A DNA stretch of 64,000 nt from Ganoderma boninense (taxonomy: Eukaryota; Basidiomycota; Agaricomycetes; Polyporales; Polyporaceae). Where the stretch lies: assembly GCA_002900995.3 (NCBI GenBank), contig CM035307.1, forward strand, positions 3,472,001-3,536,000. The letters run 5' to 3'. Positions within the stretch are counted from its first letter, which is position 1. Each line of letters starts with the position of its first letter. Position numbers and translations under genes: made by a program. This document shows, one piece after another, positions 49,376 through 64,000 of this stretch. The notes beneath the pieces were generated by a model that searched no databases, was not told the origin of the DNA, and worked only from the letters and a program-made list of their open reading frames with translations.

Positions 49376-54428
<5,053 letters not shown>

Positions 54429-54715
54429 CTCGCCCCACTCCCCTCGCGCACCAGCTGCGCCCGATGTGTGATTTTATTTCCTGTGAAGAACCCTCTAGTC
54501 GCGAACTACTCCAGACGAACGCGCGGACGATGAACAGAGCAAGACCGAAAGCGGGAGAGAGTGGAGGACGAGCGTCGAGAGATGACTTCGCGTTCGCGCG
54601 CACACTTTTGAGGGTCATGTGACTGGGGTCGTGGATCGGGATCGAGATACGCGCGTCGCGTTGACTTGCGCGTCCTCGTCTCTGCCGCCCACAAAGCCCT
54701 CCCTCAGCTCCCACC
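54429..54715. promoter_or_regulatory. Divergent promoter, RPC1 (-) / proteasome alpha-1 (+)
   Basis: About 287 nt between the start codons of two essential genes. No TATA box seen. Confidence 0.5.
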
Positions 54716-55868
54716 ATGTCCAGGACCTCTTATGACAGGTGTGCAGGTCGTTTACTACATGCTGGATACGCTTGCTTACCGTCCCGTGTCCCAGATATCT
54801 CACCGTCTTCTCCCCAGAGGGTCGGTTGTACCAAGTAGGTCCGTGCAGGAAGTACCTTCTATTCTAAAGGTCGTACTTGACCATTGCTCTTCAGAATATG
54901 CATTCAAGGCCATCTCTGGGTCTGGGCACACCGCAATCTCTGTGAGAGGAAAGGACACCGCAGTAGTCATCACCCAGAAGAAAGTCCCAGTACGTCGAAT
55001 ATCTGTGGCACCTCCATTACGCGGCCTCTGAATCGCCATTGCTTGTTCTTGCTTTCAGGACAAGCTTCTCGATGCCGACAGCGTCACTCATTTGTTCAGT
55101 ATCACCCCCGCTATTGGCTGTGTCATGACCGGCCTCATCGGTATGTCCCTGTTGATCAACTCCCTGAGTTCTGTTCATAAGCAATGTCTCCCCCGCCCCA
55201 CTCCCTTTCTTTTAGCCGATGCCCGCGCACAAGTAATGCGCGCACGGTCAGAAGCCGCGGAATTCCGATACAAGTATGGCTACGAGATCACTCCCGATGC
55301 CCTGGCGAGACGCATGGCAAACATCAACCAGGTATATACCCAGCGTGCAGCGATGCGACCACTTGGTATCGGTATGTTGCAGTTTGGACCTTCCAGAAAG
55401 TGCTTTTAACATTTCTTCAGCTATGATTCTCATCGGATTCGACTCCGAGTTCGGCCCACAATGCTTCAAGCTCGATCCTGCCGGCTACTTCGTCGGCTTT
55501 CACGCAACAGCTGCTGGCCAGAAACAGCAGGAGGCGATGAACCACCTCGAGAAGAAATGGAAGAAGCTCGACTCGGGCCACGGGGCGGATGATGCTGTCA
55601 AGGCGGGAAAGACGCTGTCTCGCTCTGAGGTCATCGAGGTGCGATTTCCCCGTATACCACGGGAAGTATTGGCTCACGTTTATGTACTTTCAAGATGGCG
55701 ATCGAAGCCATCTCAACTGTACATGCCACAGATTTCAAGCCGGACGAGGTCGAGATTGGCATTGTTTCTGAGGGAGACGAGGAGGACCCCAAGACAAGGG
55801 GTCAATGGCGAGTGATGGACACTGCAGAGATAGAGCGACACCTCCTGGCGTACGCTGAGAAAGACTAA
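54716..55868 (+). CDS. SCL1: 20S proteasome subunit alpha-1 (PSMA6/Scl1)
   Basis: Non-catalytic alpha-ring subunit of the 20S core. The start at 54716 reads MSRTSYDR and splices to [13 protein letters not shown], then [20 protein letters not shown]. The donor after GTAG at about 54834 preserves the conserved YQVEYAFKA. Next are [60 protein letters not shown] and [18 protein letters not shown]. The protein ends YAEKD-TAA. Six exons or more, length near 255 residues, normal for the family. Confidence 0.95.
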
Positions 55869-56194
55869 ATGTACTATTCCTACGGACTGAGCGTGTATGA
55901 CGATTATCTTTCCTTTTCGGACCACACAACTGAACGAGCAATACTCGCATGGGCATATATTGATGCAATGTCAGCCTGGGGTGCACTGTGCCAGCTGCTA
56001 TAACTGTTCGGCACTATGTAATGATACATTTTGGCTCGGCGGCCACGTCGACCAACCAGTACGGAGCAGGGAAGGATATTGTGGAGAAACAAGCCCAAAC
56101 ACATAACTACGTACAATAAACAGCATTGAGAGGCGAAAGCATGGGCATGCGAGCCGTGAATGTTCAAAAACATGGATACCTCCGACACAAGAGC
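55869..56194. other. Convergent 3' region, nothing seen
   Basis: About 325 nt between the 3' ends of the proteasome and nucleolin-like genes. Likely both 3' UTRs. Confidence 0.4.
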
Positions 56195-58304
56195 TCAGAA
56201 GGTCATCTTTTTACCCTGGGGTTCGGCGATCGCCCCTGTGCGAGCACCACCACGTCCACGCCGCCGCGACCTCCACCGCGTCCCCGGCCACGGCCACCAC
56301 GGTCGCCGAAACCACGGTCGCCAAAGCCGCGTCCGCGTCCACCGCCACCACCACGTCCACCGCCACGGCCGCCGAAACCCTGCACCGACGACAATCAGCC
56401 CCGTAGTCTAAGCGCAAAGCCAAACACACCACTTACACGTCCGCCGCCACCGCCGCGCGCATTGAAACCACCACCATTGTTATCTCTGGGTTGGCTGTAG
56501 TCGACACGGATAGCACGGCCGTCGATCTCGGTGCCCGAGACACCCTCGTACGCCTTCTTCGCAGCCTCGATGTCGGTGAACTCCACGTAGCCGAAGCCCT
56601 TCGGGTTGCCCGTCTCGCGGTCAGTCGGGAGCCGCACGCTCTTCACGTCGCCGTACGCGCTGAACACCTCCCAGAGGCCGTCCTCAGTCGAGTTGAAGCT
56701 GAGGTTGCCGACGAAGAGCGTCGACGCGGGCTCGCTCGGCTTGTCGCCGAACTTGTCCGCGCGGCTCTGGCGCACGGTGGAGCGGTCCTTGTCCTCGGAC
56801 TTGTCGACGTTGATCGGCCGCCCGTCGATCTCCTTGCCCGAGAGCTGCAGCGCGGCCTCGGCGGCCGCTGAGGTCGCGAACGTCACGTAGCCGAAGCCGC
56901 GCGAGCGGCCCGTATTGCGGTCCATCTGGACGCGGGCGGAGACGACCTCGCCGCACTCGGCGAACTCCTGCCCGAGCCAGTCGTTGTCGACGTTCCAGGA
57001 GAGACGGCCGACGAAGACGGTCTTGGTCTCGCCCGCACCTTCGCCCTCGCCTTCGGCAGTCGCGGCGTCGCCGTTGGCGATCTTGACCTTTTTGGCGGGC
57101 GCCGGAGCGTCATCTTCGGCTTTCCGCTTACCTACAGATAGAAACGGTGTTAGTACCGGTGGGCATGTGGTAACCTGTCTGAACTCACCCTTAGCAGCGG
57201 GTGCCTTGGCCTTGGTAGCATCACCCATCTCCACATCCTCATCCTCCTCTGACGAGTCAGAGTCAGACCCTGAGCTGGACTCCTCGTCTGACGATTCATC
57301 CTTCTTGGTGGCGGGAGTAGGCTTCTTAGCTTTCGGAGCCTCTGCTTCCGAGGAGTCCGAGTCCGAGTCGTCAGAATCGCTATCGCTGCTGCTCGACTTT
57401 GCCTTCTTTGCAGTAGCTGCTGCCTTCTTCGCGGAGGCGGGCGTCGCTGCCGCCTTAGACTTGGCAGGGGCCTCGTCTTCAGAGGAGCTCTCAGAAGACT
57501 CGTCGGACGATGATGCCGCCTTCTTGGGCATCGACTTGACCTGCGCGGCCTTCGACTTTTCATCCTCCGACTCCGACTCGCTGCTCTCTTCTGAGCTTGA
57601 GCTGGCAGGTGCGGCGGCCTTCTGAGAACGGAGAAGTCGGTATGAGGACGGTTTGCGTTGTGCATGGTCACCCACCTTGCCATTGGCGGCTTTAGGAGCA
57701 GCAGCCTTGTCAGATTCGGACTCGGAATCGTCTTCACTTGAACTCGAGTCCTTGGCAGCAGGTTTTGCGGCTGCTTTGGGAGCAGGCTTGGCCTACGCAA
57801 AAATGTTAGAGCATTCACGAAGAGGGCTACGCGATAGAAAGATGAACGAACCTTGCCGTTGGTGGCAGGAGAGTCGCTCTCCGAATCAGAGTCGGACTCC
57901 TCAGAGCTGGACTCCTTGGCTTTTGCTGCAGCTTTTTTGGCCTATTAACAAGATATGTCAATGAAAAAGAAGGATTACTATGGGGTGACATAACGTACAG
58001 CACCGTTGGTAGCCTTTGCCTTGGGCTTCTGCTCAGACTCAGATTCTGAATCCGACTCCTCGCTGCTGCTCTCTGCCTTCTTAGTTTTCGACTTCGACTT
58101 CGACTTCTTCTCCTGCGCAGAATGAACACGCAAGGCTTTACACATGCGCGTGCTAATACGCACCTGCTTCTTAGCCATAGCGAGGATCTCCTTAGAGGAG
58201 ATCGGCTTAGCAGCAGCCTTCGCAGGGGAAGCTGCAGCAGCCTTCTTGGCAGTCGTGGCGGCTTTGGACTTTTTGTCGGCTTTCTTGTCTGCTGCCTTGG
58301 CCAT
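56195..58304 (-). CDS. NSR1: Nucleolin / Nsr1 / Gar2-like nucleolar RNA-binding protein
   Basis: Nucleolar protein needed for pre-rRNA processing and 40S assembly. The start at 58304 reads MAKAADKKADKKSKAATTAK. An N-terminal half of alternating Lys/Ala/Pro blocks and acidic Ser/Asp/Glu blocks (likely CK2 sites) spans several exons. RRM1 contains TVFVGRLSWNVDNDWL and RGFGYVTF (about 56985-56870). RRM2 contains TLFVGNLSFNSTEDGLWEVF and KGFGYVEF (about 56715-56580). An RGG tail closes the protein. One base seems to be missing near 56260; restoring it gives GARTGAIAEPQGKKMTF and a stop at 56195, as in relatives. As given, the frame ends at 56203 with an unlike tail. Confidence 0.92.
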
Positions 58305-58565
58305 TGCGGACGGTGCACGGATGGTCGAGGGGGAGGAGAGTGGCAAGAGCAAGAGCAGCTGAGAAAGTTGAGGCACGCGGCAATTTTTTGCTAAGATGGA
58401 AAATTGGCGTCTAGTGACCGGCAACGCCCGGCGCTGCTGATCCGTCCGCGCCGCTGACCGACGCCGCTCGTCATCTTGGTCCTGCTCACCACCATTCACC
58501 AGAGCTTCTGGACATCAACTCCAGCCAGCCCCGTCGGACGTAGAAGAGCACGCGAGGACGACGGA
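58305..58565. promoter_or_regulatory. Divergent promoter, nucleolin-like (-) / Rab escort protein (+)
   Basis: About 261 nt between start codons. It includes CAATTTTTTGCTAAGATGG near 58380; I cannot assign a factor to it. Confidence 0.45.
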
Positions 58566-60467
58566 ATGGATTTCGACGTGGTCGTGCTGGGTACAGGCCT
58601 CTCCGAATCCATTGTTGCTGCGTGAGCACGTGTCTCCTATTCCAATCCCGCACTCTGAAGACCCAAGTCGCGCAGCGCGCTCTCCAAGGCCGGCTTCAAA
58701 GTCGCACATGTGGACAACAATCAATATTACGGCGGGGACGAAGCATCACTCACCCTGGACGAGCTCGCAGAGTGGGCAGACATACGCTCTGGACGTCAGG
58801 ATGTACCTGCGTCCGACTACCTCGCAACCCAGAAGGCGAGGTATACCTCCATCTCCCGCTCAGGGACTGTCCCACCGCAGGGAAGACAGTATGCCGTCAC
58901 GCTCGCTCCATCCATAGTCCCATCCATCGGTCCGCATATCGATGCGCTCATTGCCTCTGGGGTCTCGCGGTATGGCTCCTTCAAGCTGCTCGAGAAGGTC
59001 GCCGTCTACGACCGGCCGGGACTGGTGCAGAGCGTACCTGGGAGCAAGGAGGACGTGTTCAAGAGCAAGGCACTGTCGCTCATTGACAAGCGGAGACTGA
59101 TGCGTTTCCTGATGTTTGCCTCTAACGAATTCGAGGGCAAGAAGGAGCTGGAGGGGAAGGAACAATCACCGTTCGCCCAGTACCTCCGCGAGGTGTTTTC
59201 GCTCGATGCTAAGGCTGTGAATGCAATCGCCTATGCACTGGCTTTTTGTGTAAGCGGAGAAGGTGCGCAATGTGGCATGTTCGAGCGTGTTGCACATGTG
59301 TCTGACTATATGCAGAGCCTGCCCTTCCCGCTCTTCAGAGGATACGGCAGTACCTCCGCTCTACGGGCCGCTATGGCCCGTCTCCTTTCCTTGTCGGACA
59401 TTATGGCGGCTGCGGCGAGACAGCACAAGGATTCTGTCGAACATCAGCTGTTAAAGGCGGAACATACATCCTTGGGCGACGTGTGCTCTCTGTGAAGCTA
59501 TGCTCAAACCCTTCCGACAATCCTCCGGAGGGCGACAAGGACGATTCCGAGTCTATCAAATCGACCCCGCGATACGAGGTGCAGATAGAAGATATCGATG
59601 AGAAGCTGACGGCAACGATCCTTGTGTCTGCACCTGACTACATCTACCTGGCGTCGCAGGATGGTCCCTCTGGCTTCTCTGTAGGCCACCGCGTGGCTCG
59701 ATGCATCGCAGTCCTCGATAAGCCACTTGTATTCACTCCTGTGGATGCACCAGAGGACCCACCCGTCCCGGACATCGAGGAGCCCGTAGAGGGCGCTGAG
59801 GAAGAGCCGTCAGATAGTCCAGAACCGCCCAATCACGAGGTCGACACTGCGCTGCTGGTTTTCCCTCCTAACACTTTGCAAAATGGTTCTACTACGATGG
59901 TAGCCCATGCCTTGATCACGGGCGAGGGGAGCATGTCCGGGCCGAGAGGGAAATGTAAGTTCCATTATTCCTAGTCTCCCTCGGCGCGGACGGTCTAATG
60001 ATGGCACTGCAGTCATCCTCAACATCTCCTTGCCGATCAGTGAGTCGGAGACGTCCAACCCAGAGGAGCTCCTGCGACCATACCTGGATGCAGCACTGAG
60101 CCTTACCGCGCCTCCTGCTCGAGAGTCGGTGCCAGCAACGCCGCTTTTCACCGTCTTTTACATGCACAACCCAACCCTCAACCGGCCACCTGAGAGCTCT
60201 GTCCCTGGTGTCATCATCACTCCAACTCCAACACCGTTACTTCCTGTCATCGCTGATTCCGCGACAGAAATCGCGGAAGCTATGTTCTGGAAGGCTGTCG
60301 AACAACTGAAGGCCGCTGGCGTGCGGCGTTCGATTATCAAGGAGAGCTTTGGGGTCAAGGAGGGTGCGGAGGAGACAGCGGAAGCGGAAGAGCCTCAGGA
60401 GGTCGATTCGTTCTGGCCACCACTTGATGCTACGGAGGACGATTCGAACACGACGGACGAATGGTGA
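58566..60467 (+). CDS. MRS6: Rab escort protein (Rab geranylgeranyltransferase component A)
   Basis: Presents newly made Rab GTPases to geranylgeranyltransferase II and delivers them to membranes; GDI/REP family. The start at 58566 reads MDFDVVVLGTGLSESIVAA, the conserved dinucleotide-fold start. After a short intron come ALSKAGFKVAHVDNNQYYGG, LAPSIVPSIGPHIDALIASG, SRYGSFKLLEKVAVYD and KRRLMRFLMFASNEF. The intron at about 59261-59312 leads to EEPALPALQRIRQYLRSTGR, SPFLVGHYGGCGETAQGFCR and SAVKGGTYILGRRVLSV. The C-terminal region has an acidic linker (EEPVEGAEEEPSDSPEPP) and ends TTDEW-TGA. Frames agree throughout after splicing. It is REP rather than GDI because of its length and the C-terminal extension. 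Confidence 0.9.
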
Positions 60468-60704
60468 ATTTGTTTTGAGTATATTGTAGCAATAGTTGTA
60501 TTTTTACATCACTGTGGAAGGAACTCGTCTGTCTGTCATGGCTAACGAGCGATGAAAGGTCAATGTCCATGACCGGCGCCGCAGTGACCAACGCACTGCA
60601 ACATGATAAGTACATACTTACAGTGACGTTGACAGGCGCCGGGCGTTGAGTTGGCGATGTCGGCCGAACGACGGAGGCACACGGCTCTCTCGTCGACCTC
60701 CACG

Positions 60705-61225
60705 ATGCACCCCTCACTCCGCCTTGCCAACGCCCGCCAACCCCTCATTCGTTTCATAGGAAAACGGCAGTGGCCCACAAGTGCGCCTTTCTTGCTGCAT
60801 TATCCTTGGTCAGAGCCCTCGGCGCTAATAGAACACATACGGTGACCGCATGGCACTCGCCCTGCTGTTATCTCTCCAGAGCCAGAAGAGCAGCACCCCC
60901 ATCCCTTCGCACCGCCGGAGCTCAAGCAGCACTTCGCAGACTTCTTGAAGAAGTTCCAGAGCACACCAGCTGCCGCGTCCACCGGTACCGGTGCAGGCTC
61001 GGCGAAGAAGGCGGAGGGCAGCGGCGAAGTCTTTGCTGAGTTCTGGCAGGCCCCGTCCAGGCTGTGGAAACGGGAATTGGAGGAATGGGAGATTGACCTT
61101 GTCCAGGTGCGTCTTTCCTCGTTTACTCCGTGTGGCCCGAGCTCTGCGCGGAGACCTTTTGCCGCACGGCTGACGGAGCGTGTTCCTGTTCTCCGTGACA
61201 GAGCGGCGGAGCAACCCGGCATTAA
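60705..61225 (+). CDS. KGD4: Kgd4/Ymr31, small subunit of 2-oxoglutarate dehydrogenase
   Basis: Mitochondrial protein that tethers the E3 subunit to the 2-oxoglutarate dehydrogenase core; older databases call it a 37S ribosomal protein. Three exons (60705-60780, 60880-61106, 61202-61225) total 327 nt and 108 residues. The start MHPSLRLANARQPLIRFIGK is typical, followed by RQWP, HPHPFAPPELKQHFADFLKK, an Ala/Gly/Ser linker, and the signature EVFAEFWQAPSRLWKRELEE, WEIDLVQSGGA. All splice phases fit. It lies 240 nt downstream of the Rab escort gene, on the same strand. Confidence 0.88.
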
Positions 61226-61743
61226 GCATAATACTCGCAAAGACAATATGAACTTCGACAGTACACTAATTTAATTGAAGTCTTCATATTCTGCTTCTCC
61301 GACCCAGTCCTCTGTCTCTCCCCCCCCCCCCGAAGTTGGACTTCTCAACTTTCGTGCGCTATTGGCCCGGCCTCGGTGATTGCAATGCGTGTGACCCCCC
61401 CAGATGGTTTGGACTACTCCGAATCTATTTGGACCGTGAAGAAGTTGGCCTTTGTGGGGGATACCGTACGCCATGGCACGTCTAACGCACTCACTCAATT
61501 CATGAAAGCTCCACAGGCCCGTCCCCTGAACCCTTGAACGTCCAATATTGAGACGTAAGTAAATGTACACCCACAAGGTCATTTGAGCCGTGCTGAGATC
61601 CATAAGGTGTCTCATTCGGTCTTGCTCGGGAGACAGACTCGATATCCAGTCTCTTCAATTCGTCTAACCGTGGCCGCCCTCTCACGACCCAAGCTTCAAT
61701 TCTGCAACCCGGTTCAGGACCGAGTTGTAACTGTAACTTGTCC
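61226..61743. other. Intergenic stretch with poly-C tract
   Basis: About 520 nt after KGD4. A run of about 12 C lies at 61320-61331 and another of seven near 61395. No gene recognised. Confidence 0.4.
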
Positions 61744-61752
61744 GACCGACGG
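61744..61752 (+). repeat. Target-site duplication, left copy (GACCGACGG)
   Basis: Nine-base direct repeat immediately left of the inverted-repeat element; the identical copy is at 62145-62153. Confidence 0.7.
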
Positions 61753-62144
61753 AGAACGGTTACGTTTGGACGTATATTGATACGTAGCAGGTATGTATCC
61801 ACGTAGCAGCGTAGCAGGGTGATGGCCGAAGTTGTAACGGACTTGTAAAACGTAATGGAGGGTGTTGCAATGTTGCAACCTTGTAGTCGTGTATCAGGGC
61901 GTCAATTGTACCATAACGGAAGTGCCTCCATTGCCGCATCGCTGGCGTACCACAGGTGGAGAACACTCAGCTACGTAGCTAGGTATCCGACGGTTAAGGC
62001 ACTCCCTTCCCAGCTACGTAGTAGCGGAATTGACGGCAAAGCAGCTATGCAAATACATGGATTATAGTGTAAGCGCCTCGCCTGAGCGACAACTACGTGA
62101 ATACACGCCTACGTATCAATATACGCCCAAATGTAACCTTTCTG
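61753..62144. mobile_element. Non-autonomous Mutator-like MITE, about 392 bp
   Basis: The ends form terminal inverted repeats. The left end reads AGAACGGTTACGTTTGG followed by ACGTATATTGATACGTAG (61753 onward). The reverse complement of the right end reads CAGAAAGGTTACATTTGG followed by GCGTATATTGATACGTAG. Similarity extends weakly to about 50 nt (both then have CACGTAG). A perfect 9-bp direct repeat, GACCGACGG, flanks the element, the duplication length typical of Mutator-like transposons. The interior has no coding frame and contains repeated TACGTAG motifs and the palindrome AGCTACGTAGCT. It should have been mobilised by an autonomous MULE elsewhere. Confidence 0.75.
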
Positions 62145-62153
62145 GACCGACGG
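62145..62153 (+). repeat. Target-site duplication, right copy (GACCGACGG)
   Basis: Identical to the left copy at 61744-61752 and directly abutting the right terminal inverted repeat. Confidence 0.7.
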
Positions 62154-62901
62154 CCTTACTACGACCGAAGCTCCGGTGAAACCTCATCGTGACGACTCGG
62201 CCGGCTGTAGCTTCAACTTGCCTTCCGCGCTCACCGTTCATAGCGACCGTCACGTTCTGAGGCCGTGAGAGTCGAGACGTTCATGACTGGCTGGGGGGGA
62301 TAGTGCTTCGAGCGCATCGCTTTGTACTTACTTATGGGATGCTCAGGTGCTGCGGTCTTCCGCAGGTCATGCTTGGAACCGCTGAACACCGGGATCTATT
62401 CTTGGTAACTCGCGTTATCGACTGGGCAACCCGACCTCGGCACTCGGGAATACCTTGTGATCTCGACATCAGTTACTTATCACTCTCACCTCACCATTTG
62501 GCTGGATACCGGAGAACATGGATCTTGTTTGCGAATTCCTCGCGAACTGCAAGCTGTGAGGGGAGCCACATGGCTCCCCGGCGTCTCCGGAGCAAAACCA
62601 ACATGGCCAGGGAGCCTTCCTGCCCTTTTGTCCCTGATACCCAACTGATACAGTCTGGTGACAACTCGCCCTTCGCGACGTGATCCTCCTTTGTGTGCTT
62701 GCGGCTCGTCGAATCCCGTATCTGCAATCTCGGTTCTTGTGCAGTTCTGTTCTGCCGTCGTCAGTCATGGAACAGAAGCTCAGCCATCATTGGAGTATCG
62801 CCCACCACGCTCGTCGTCGGACTCTCCCCAGCCGCTTGTCAGCCACATGAACTACCACATTTCGCGCCCGGATATCCGCCGCGTGAAGGGGTTCGCTGAT
62901 G
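62154..62901. other. Intergenic region upstream of the carboxypeptidase gene, no gene seen
   Basis: About 750 nt. The open frames at 62303-62683 and 62469-62768 overlap antiparallel and have no recognisable domain. Confidence 0.4.
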
Positions 62902-62908
62902 TATATAT
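62902..62908 (+). promoter_or_regulatory. TATA box of the serine carboxypeptidase gene
   Basis: TATATAT within TGTATATATTG, about 100 nt upstream of the ATG at 63005. Confidence 0.55.
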
Positions 62909-63004
62909 TGCCGCAAGGTCGACGACTTTCCTACCTTGTGTCGACCGCGGCTCCCCCAATCCCCCACCTCACCCCACGCCGCCCGCACTAGGGCAACGGC
63001 CACC

Positions 63005-64000
63005 ATGCTACTCAGACCCACGGTCTTTACTTCGCTGCTGGCAGTCTTGCCTGTGGCCACCGTTCTCGGTGGCCAGATCCCTGTCATCGAGAATGTCATT
63101 GGCGGCACCGCCGTTGGCGCTCTCCTCGACGATGCTAAGGTCACAATTGCAAATGTTCAGCCTGCTGCTACCACCCCGGGCAAGCTTCGCGTCACCGAGA
63201 ACAGTGGCGTCTGCGAGACTACCGATGGCGTGTACCAGGCGTCTGGCTATGGTGACCTTACTGCGAACGAGAGCATCTTCTTCTGGTTCTTCGCGGCGCG
63301 CAATAACCCGGACACTGCCCCCCTTTCAGTCTGGCTCAACGGTGGTGTAAGTGCAACTCCGAGGAACTTGGAGAACGTGTGTGGCTCACTGACTATCATT
63401 GGATTAACAATAGCCTGGTAGTTCGAGTATGATCGGTCTCTTCCAAGAGAACGGTCCCTGCAGGATCAAGAACGATAGCAGTGGGGTGTCCCTCAACCCC
63501 AACTCCTGGAACGAGGTTTCCAACATGTGAGCTCCCATCCCGTATCGCAGGTATGTGATGACTGACACGATTTCCGGCACAGGCTCTACATTGACCAACC
63601 TGTCGGCGTTGGCTTTTCTCACGGCACCATGAACGTCGGGACTTCGCAGGAAGCCGCGTCTGATTTCTGGCACTTCCTCCAGATCTTCTTCGCAGACGAG
63701 AGGTTCTCCAAGTATCAGCAGAACGAGTTTGCCATCTGGACCGAGTCATATGGCGGCCACTACGGTCCCACCTTTGCTGCGTACGTCCATACGCTCGTCC
63801 AAAGACACATGGTCATACTTACCGACCGGATCATCCAGTTACCTTCTCGAACAGAATGCTGGCATTGCTAACGGCACCGTCACTGGCACCCCTATCAACT
63901 TGAAGTTCCTTGGGGTTGGTGATGGTCTCACGGTACGCTCGGTTCTTACAAATACTCCCAGCAACGTTTTCTCACTTTGAATACGTAGGATCCCCTCTCT
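63005..64000 (+). CDS. Secreted serine carboxypeptidase, family S10 (partial at window edge)
   Basis: Alpha/beta-hydrolase exopeptidase removing C-terminal residues; secreted or vacuolar. The start at 63005 gives a signal peptide ([20 protein letters not shown]). Exon 1 ends with [20 protein letters not shown] then NGG; after an intron (63349-63415) [18 protein letters not shown] completes the oxyanion motif NGGPGSSS. Next are [16 protein letters not shown] and the nucleophile motif [10 protein letters not shown]. Further exons read [16 protein letters not shown] and [11 protein letters not shown]. Position 64000 cuts the gene, so the catalytic Asp and His lie outside. Closest in style to basidiomycete S10 enzymes with short introns. 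Confidence 0.9.

Noticed and set aside
59261..59312. Apparent frameshift in the Rab escort protein gene
   Set aside because: A GTGCGC donor and an ATGCAG acceptor remove the segment and rejoin conserved sequence in phase, so it is an ordinary intron.
61320..61331. Poly-C tract as a regulatory or mobile-element feature
   Set aside because: A simple homopolymer with no associated ends or duplication. It may also be length-inaccurate given the indels elsewhere.

Overview
The window is a gene-dense nuclear segment of a filamentous basidiomycete, probably an Agaricomycete. Nearly every gene is cut by GT-AG introns of about 50-70 nt. It holds families typical of mushroom-forming fungi (DUF6533 membrane protein, HET-domain protein, cerato-platanin, DUF4246). 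Conserved proteins read as fungal orthologues only after splicing. I see no prokaryotic, plasmid, phage or CRISPR features. A more exact placement (for example Polyporales) is a guess.

Layout. 0.2-4.6 kb: translation factor eIF5B (+). 4.9-7.4 kb: amino-acid/GABA-type permease (+). 7.6-9.35 kb: DUF6533 membrane protein (-). 10.8-11.9 kb: NmrA-like reductase copy 1 (+). 12.3-12.8 kb: RPA14 (-). 13.7-15.0 kb: an unrecognised multi-exon gene (-). 16.2-18.4 kb: HET-domain protein (+). 19.0-21.3 kb: DUF2433 metallophosphatase-like protein with an RRM-like tail (-). 21.8-27.1 kb: Mediator MED13 (+). 28.6-29.1 kb: cerato-platanin (+). 29.6-31.2 kb: short/branched-chain acyl-CoA dehydrogenase (+). 31.4-33.6 kb: mitochondrial aminopeptidase P, Icp55 type (-). 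33.8-35.0 kb: Hem25-type mitochondrial carrier (+). 35.3-36.4 kb: BIG1/VOA1-like membrane protein (-). 36.5-37.0 kb: SPT4 (+). 37.6-38.7 kb: NmrA-like copy 2 (-). 39.3-40.9 kb: RAI1/DXO (-). 41.5-42.5 kb: dienelactone hydrolase (-). 44.1-47 kb: class 3 lipase, DAGL type (-). 47.5-49.3 kb: DUF4246 (+). 49.4-54.4 kb: RNA polymerase III largest subunit (-). 54.7-55.9 kb: 20S proteasome alpha-1 (+). 56.2-58.3 kb: nucleolin/Nsr1-like (-). 58.6-60.5 kb: Rab escort protein (+). 60.7-61.2 kb: Kgd4 (+). 61.75-62.14 kb: a non-autonomous Mutator-like MITE with a 9-bp target-site duplication. 63.0 kb to the edge: serine carboxypeptidase S10 (+, truncated by the window).

This is mostly a housekeeping neighbourhood: transcription (MED13, SPT4, Pol III, RAI1), translation and ribosome biogenesis (eIF5B, nucleolin), proteasome, and mitochondrial function (acyl-CoA dehydrogenase, Icp55, Hem25, Kgd4). 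Several genes are divergent pairs with 150-290 bp between start codons. I see no biosynthetic cluster or defence system.

The strongest anomaly is technical or evolutionary. About sixteen single-base frameshifts, mainly in homopolymers, break conserved exons of eleven genes. Conserved sequence continues in the shifted frame each time, and several shifts come in compensating pairs. The pattern fits uncorrected sequencing or assembly indels better than gene decay. Biological items worth a look are an inverted duplicated pair of NmrA genes about 26 kb apart, the MITE, a 7-nt micro-exon in Icp55, and a GC-AG intron in eIF5B.
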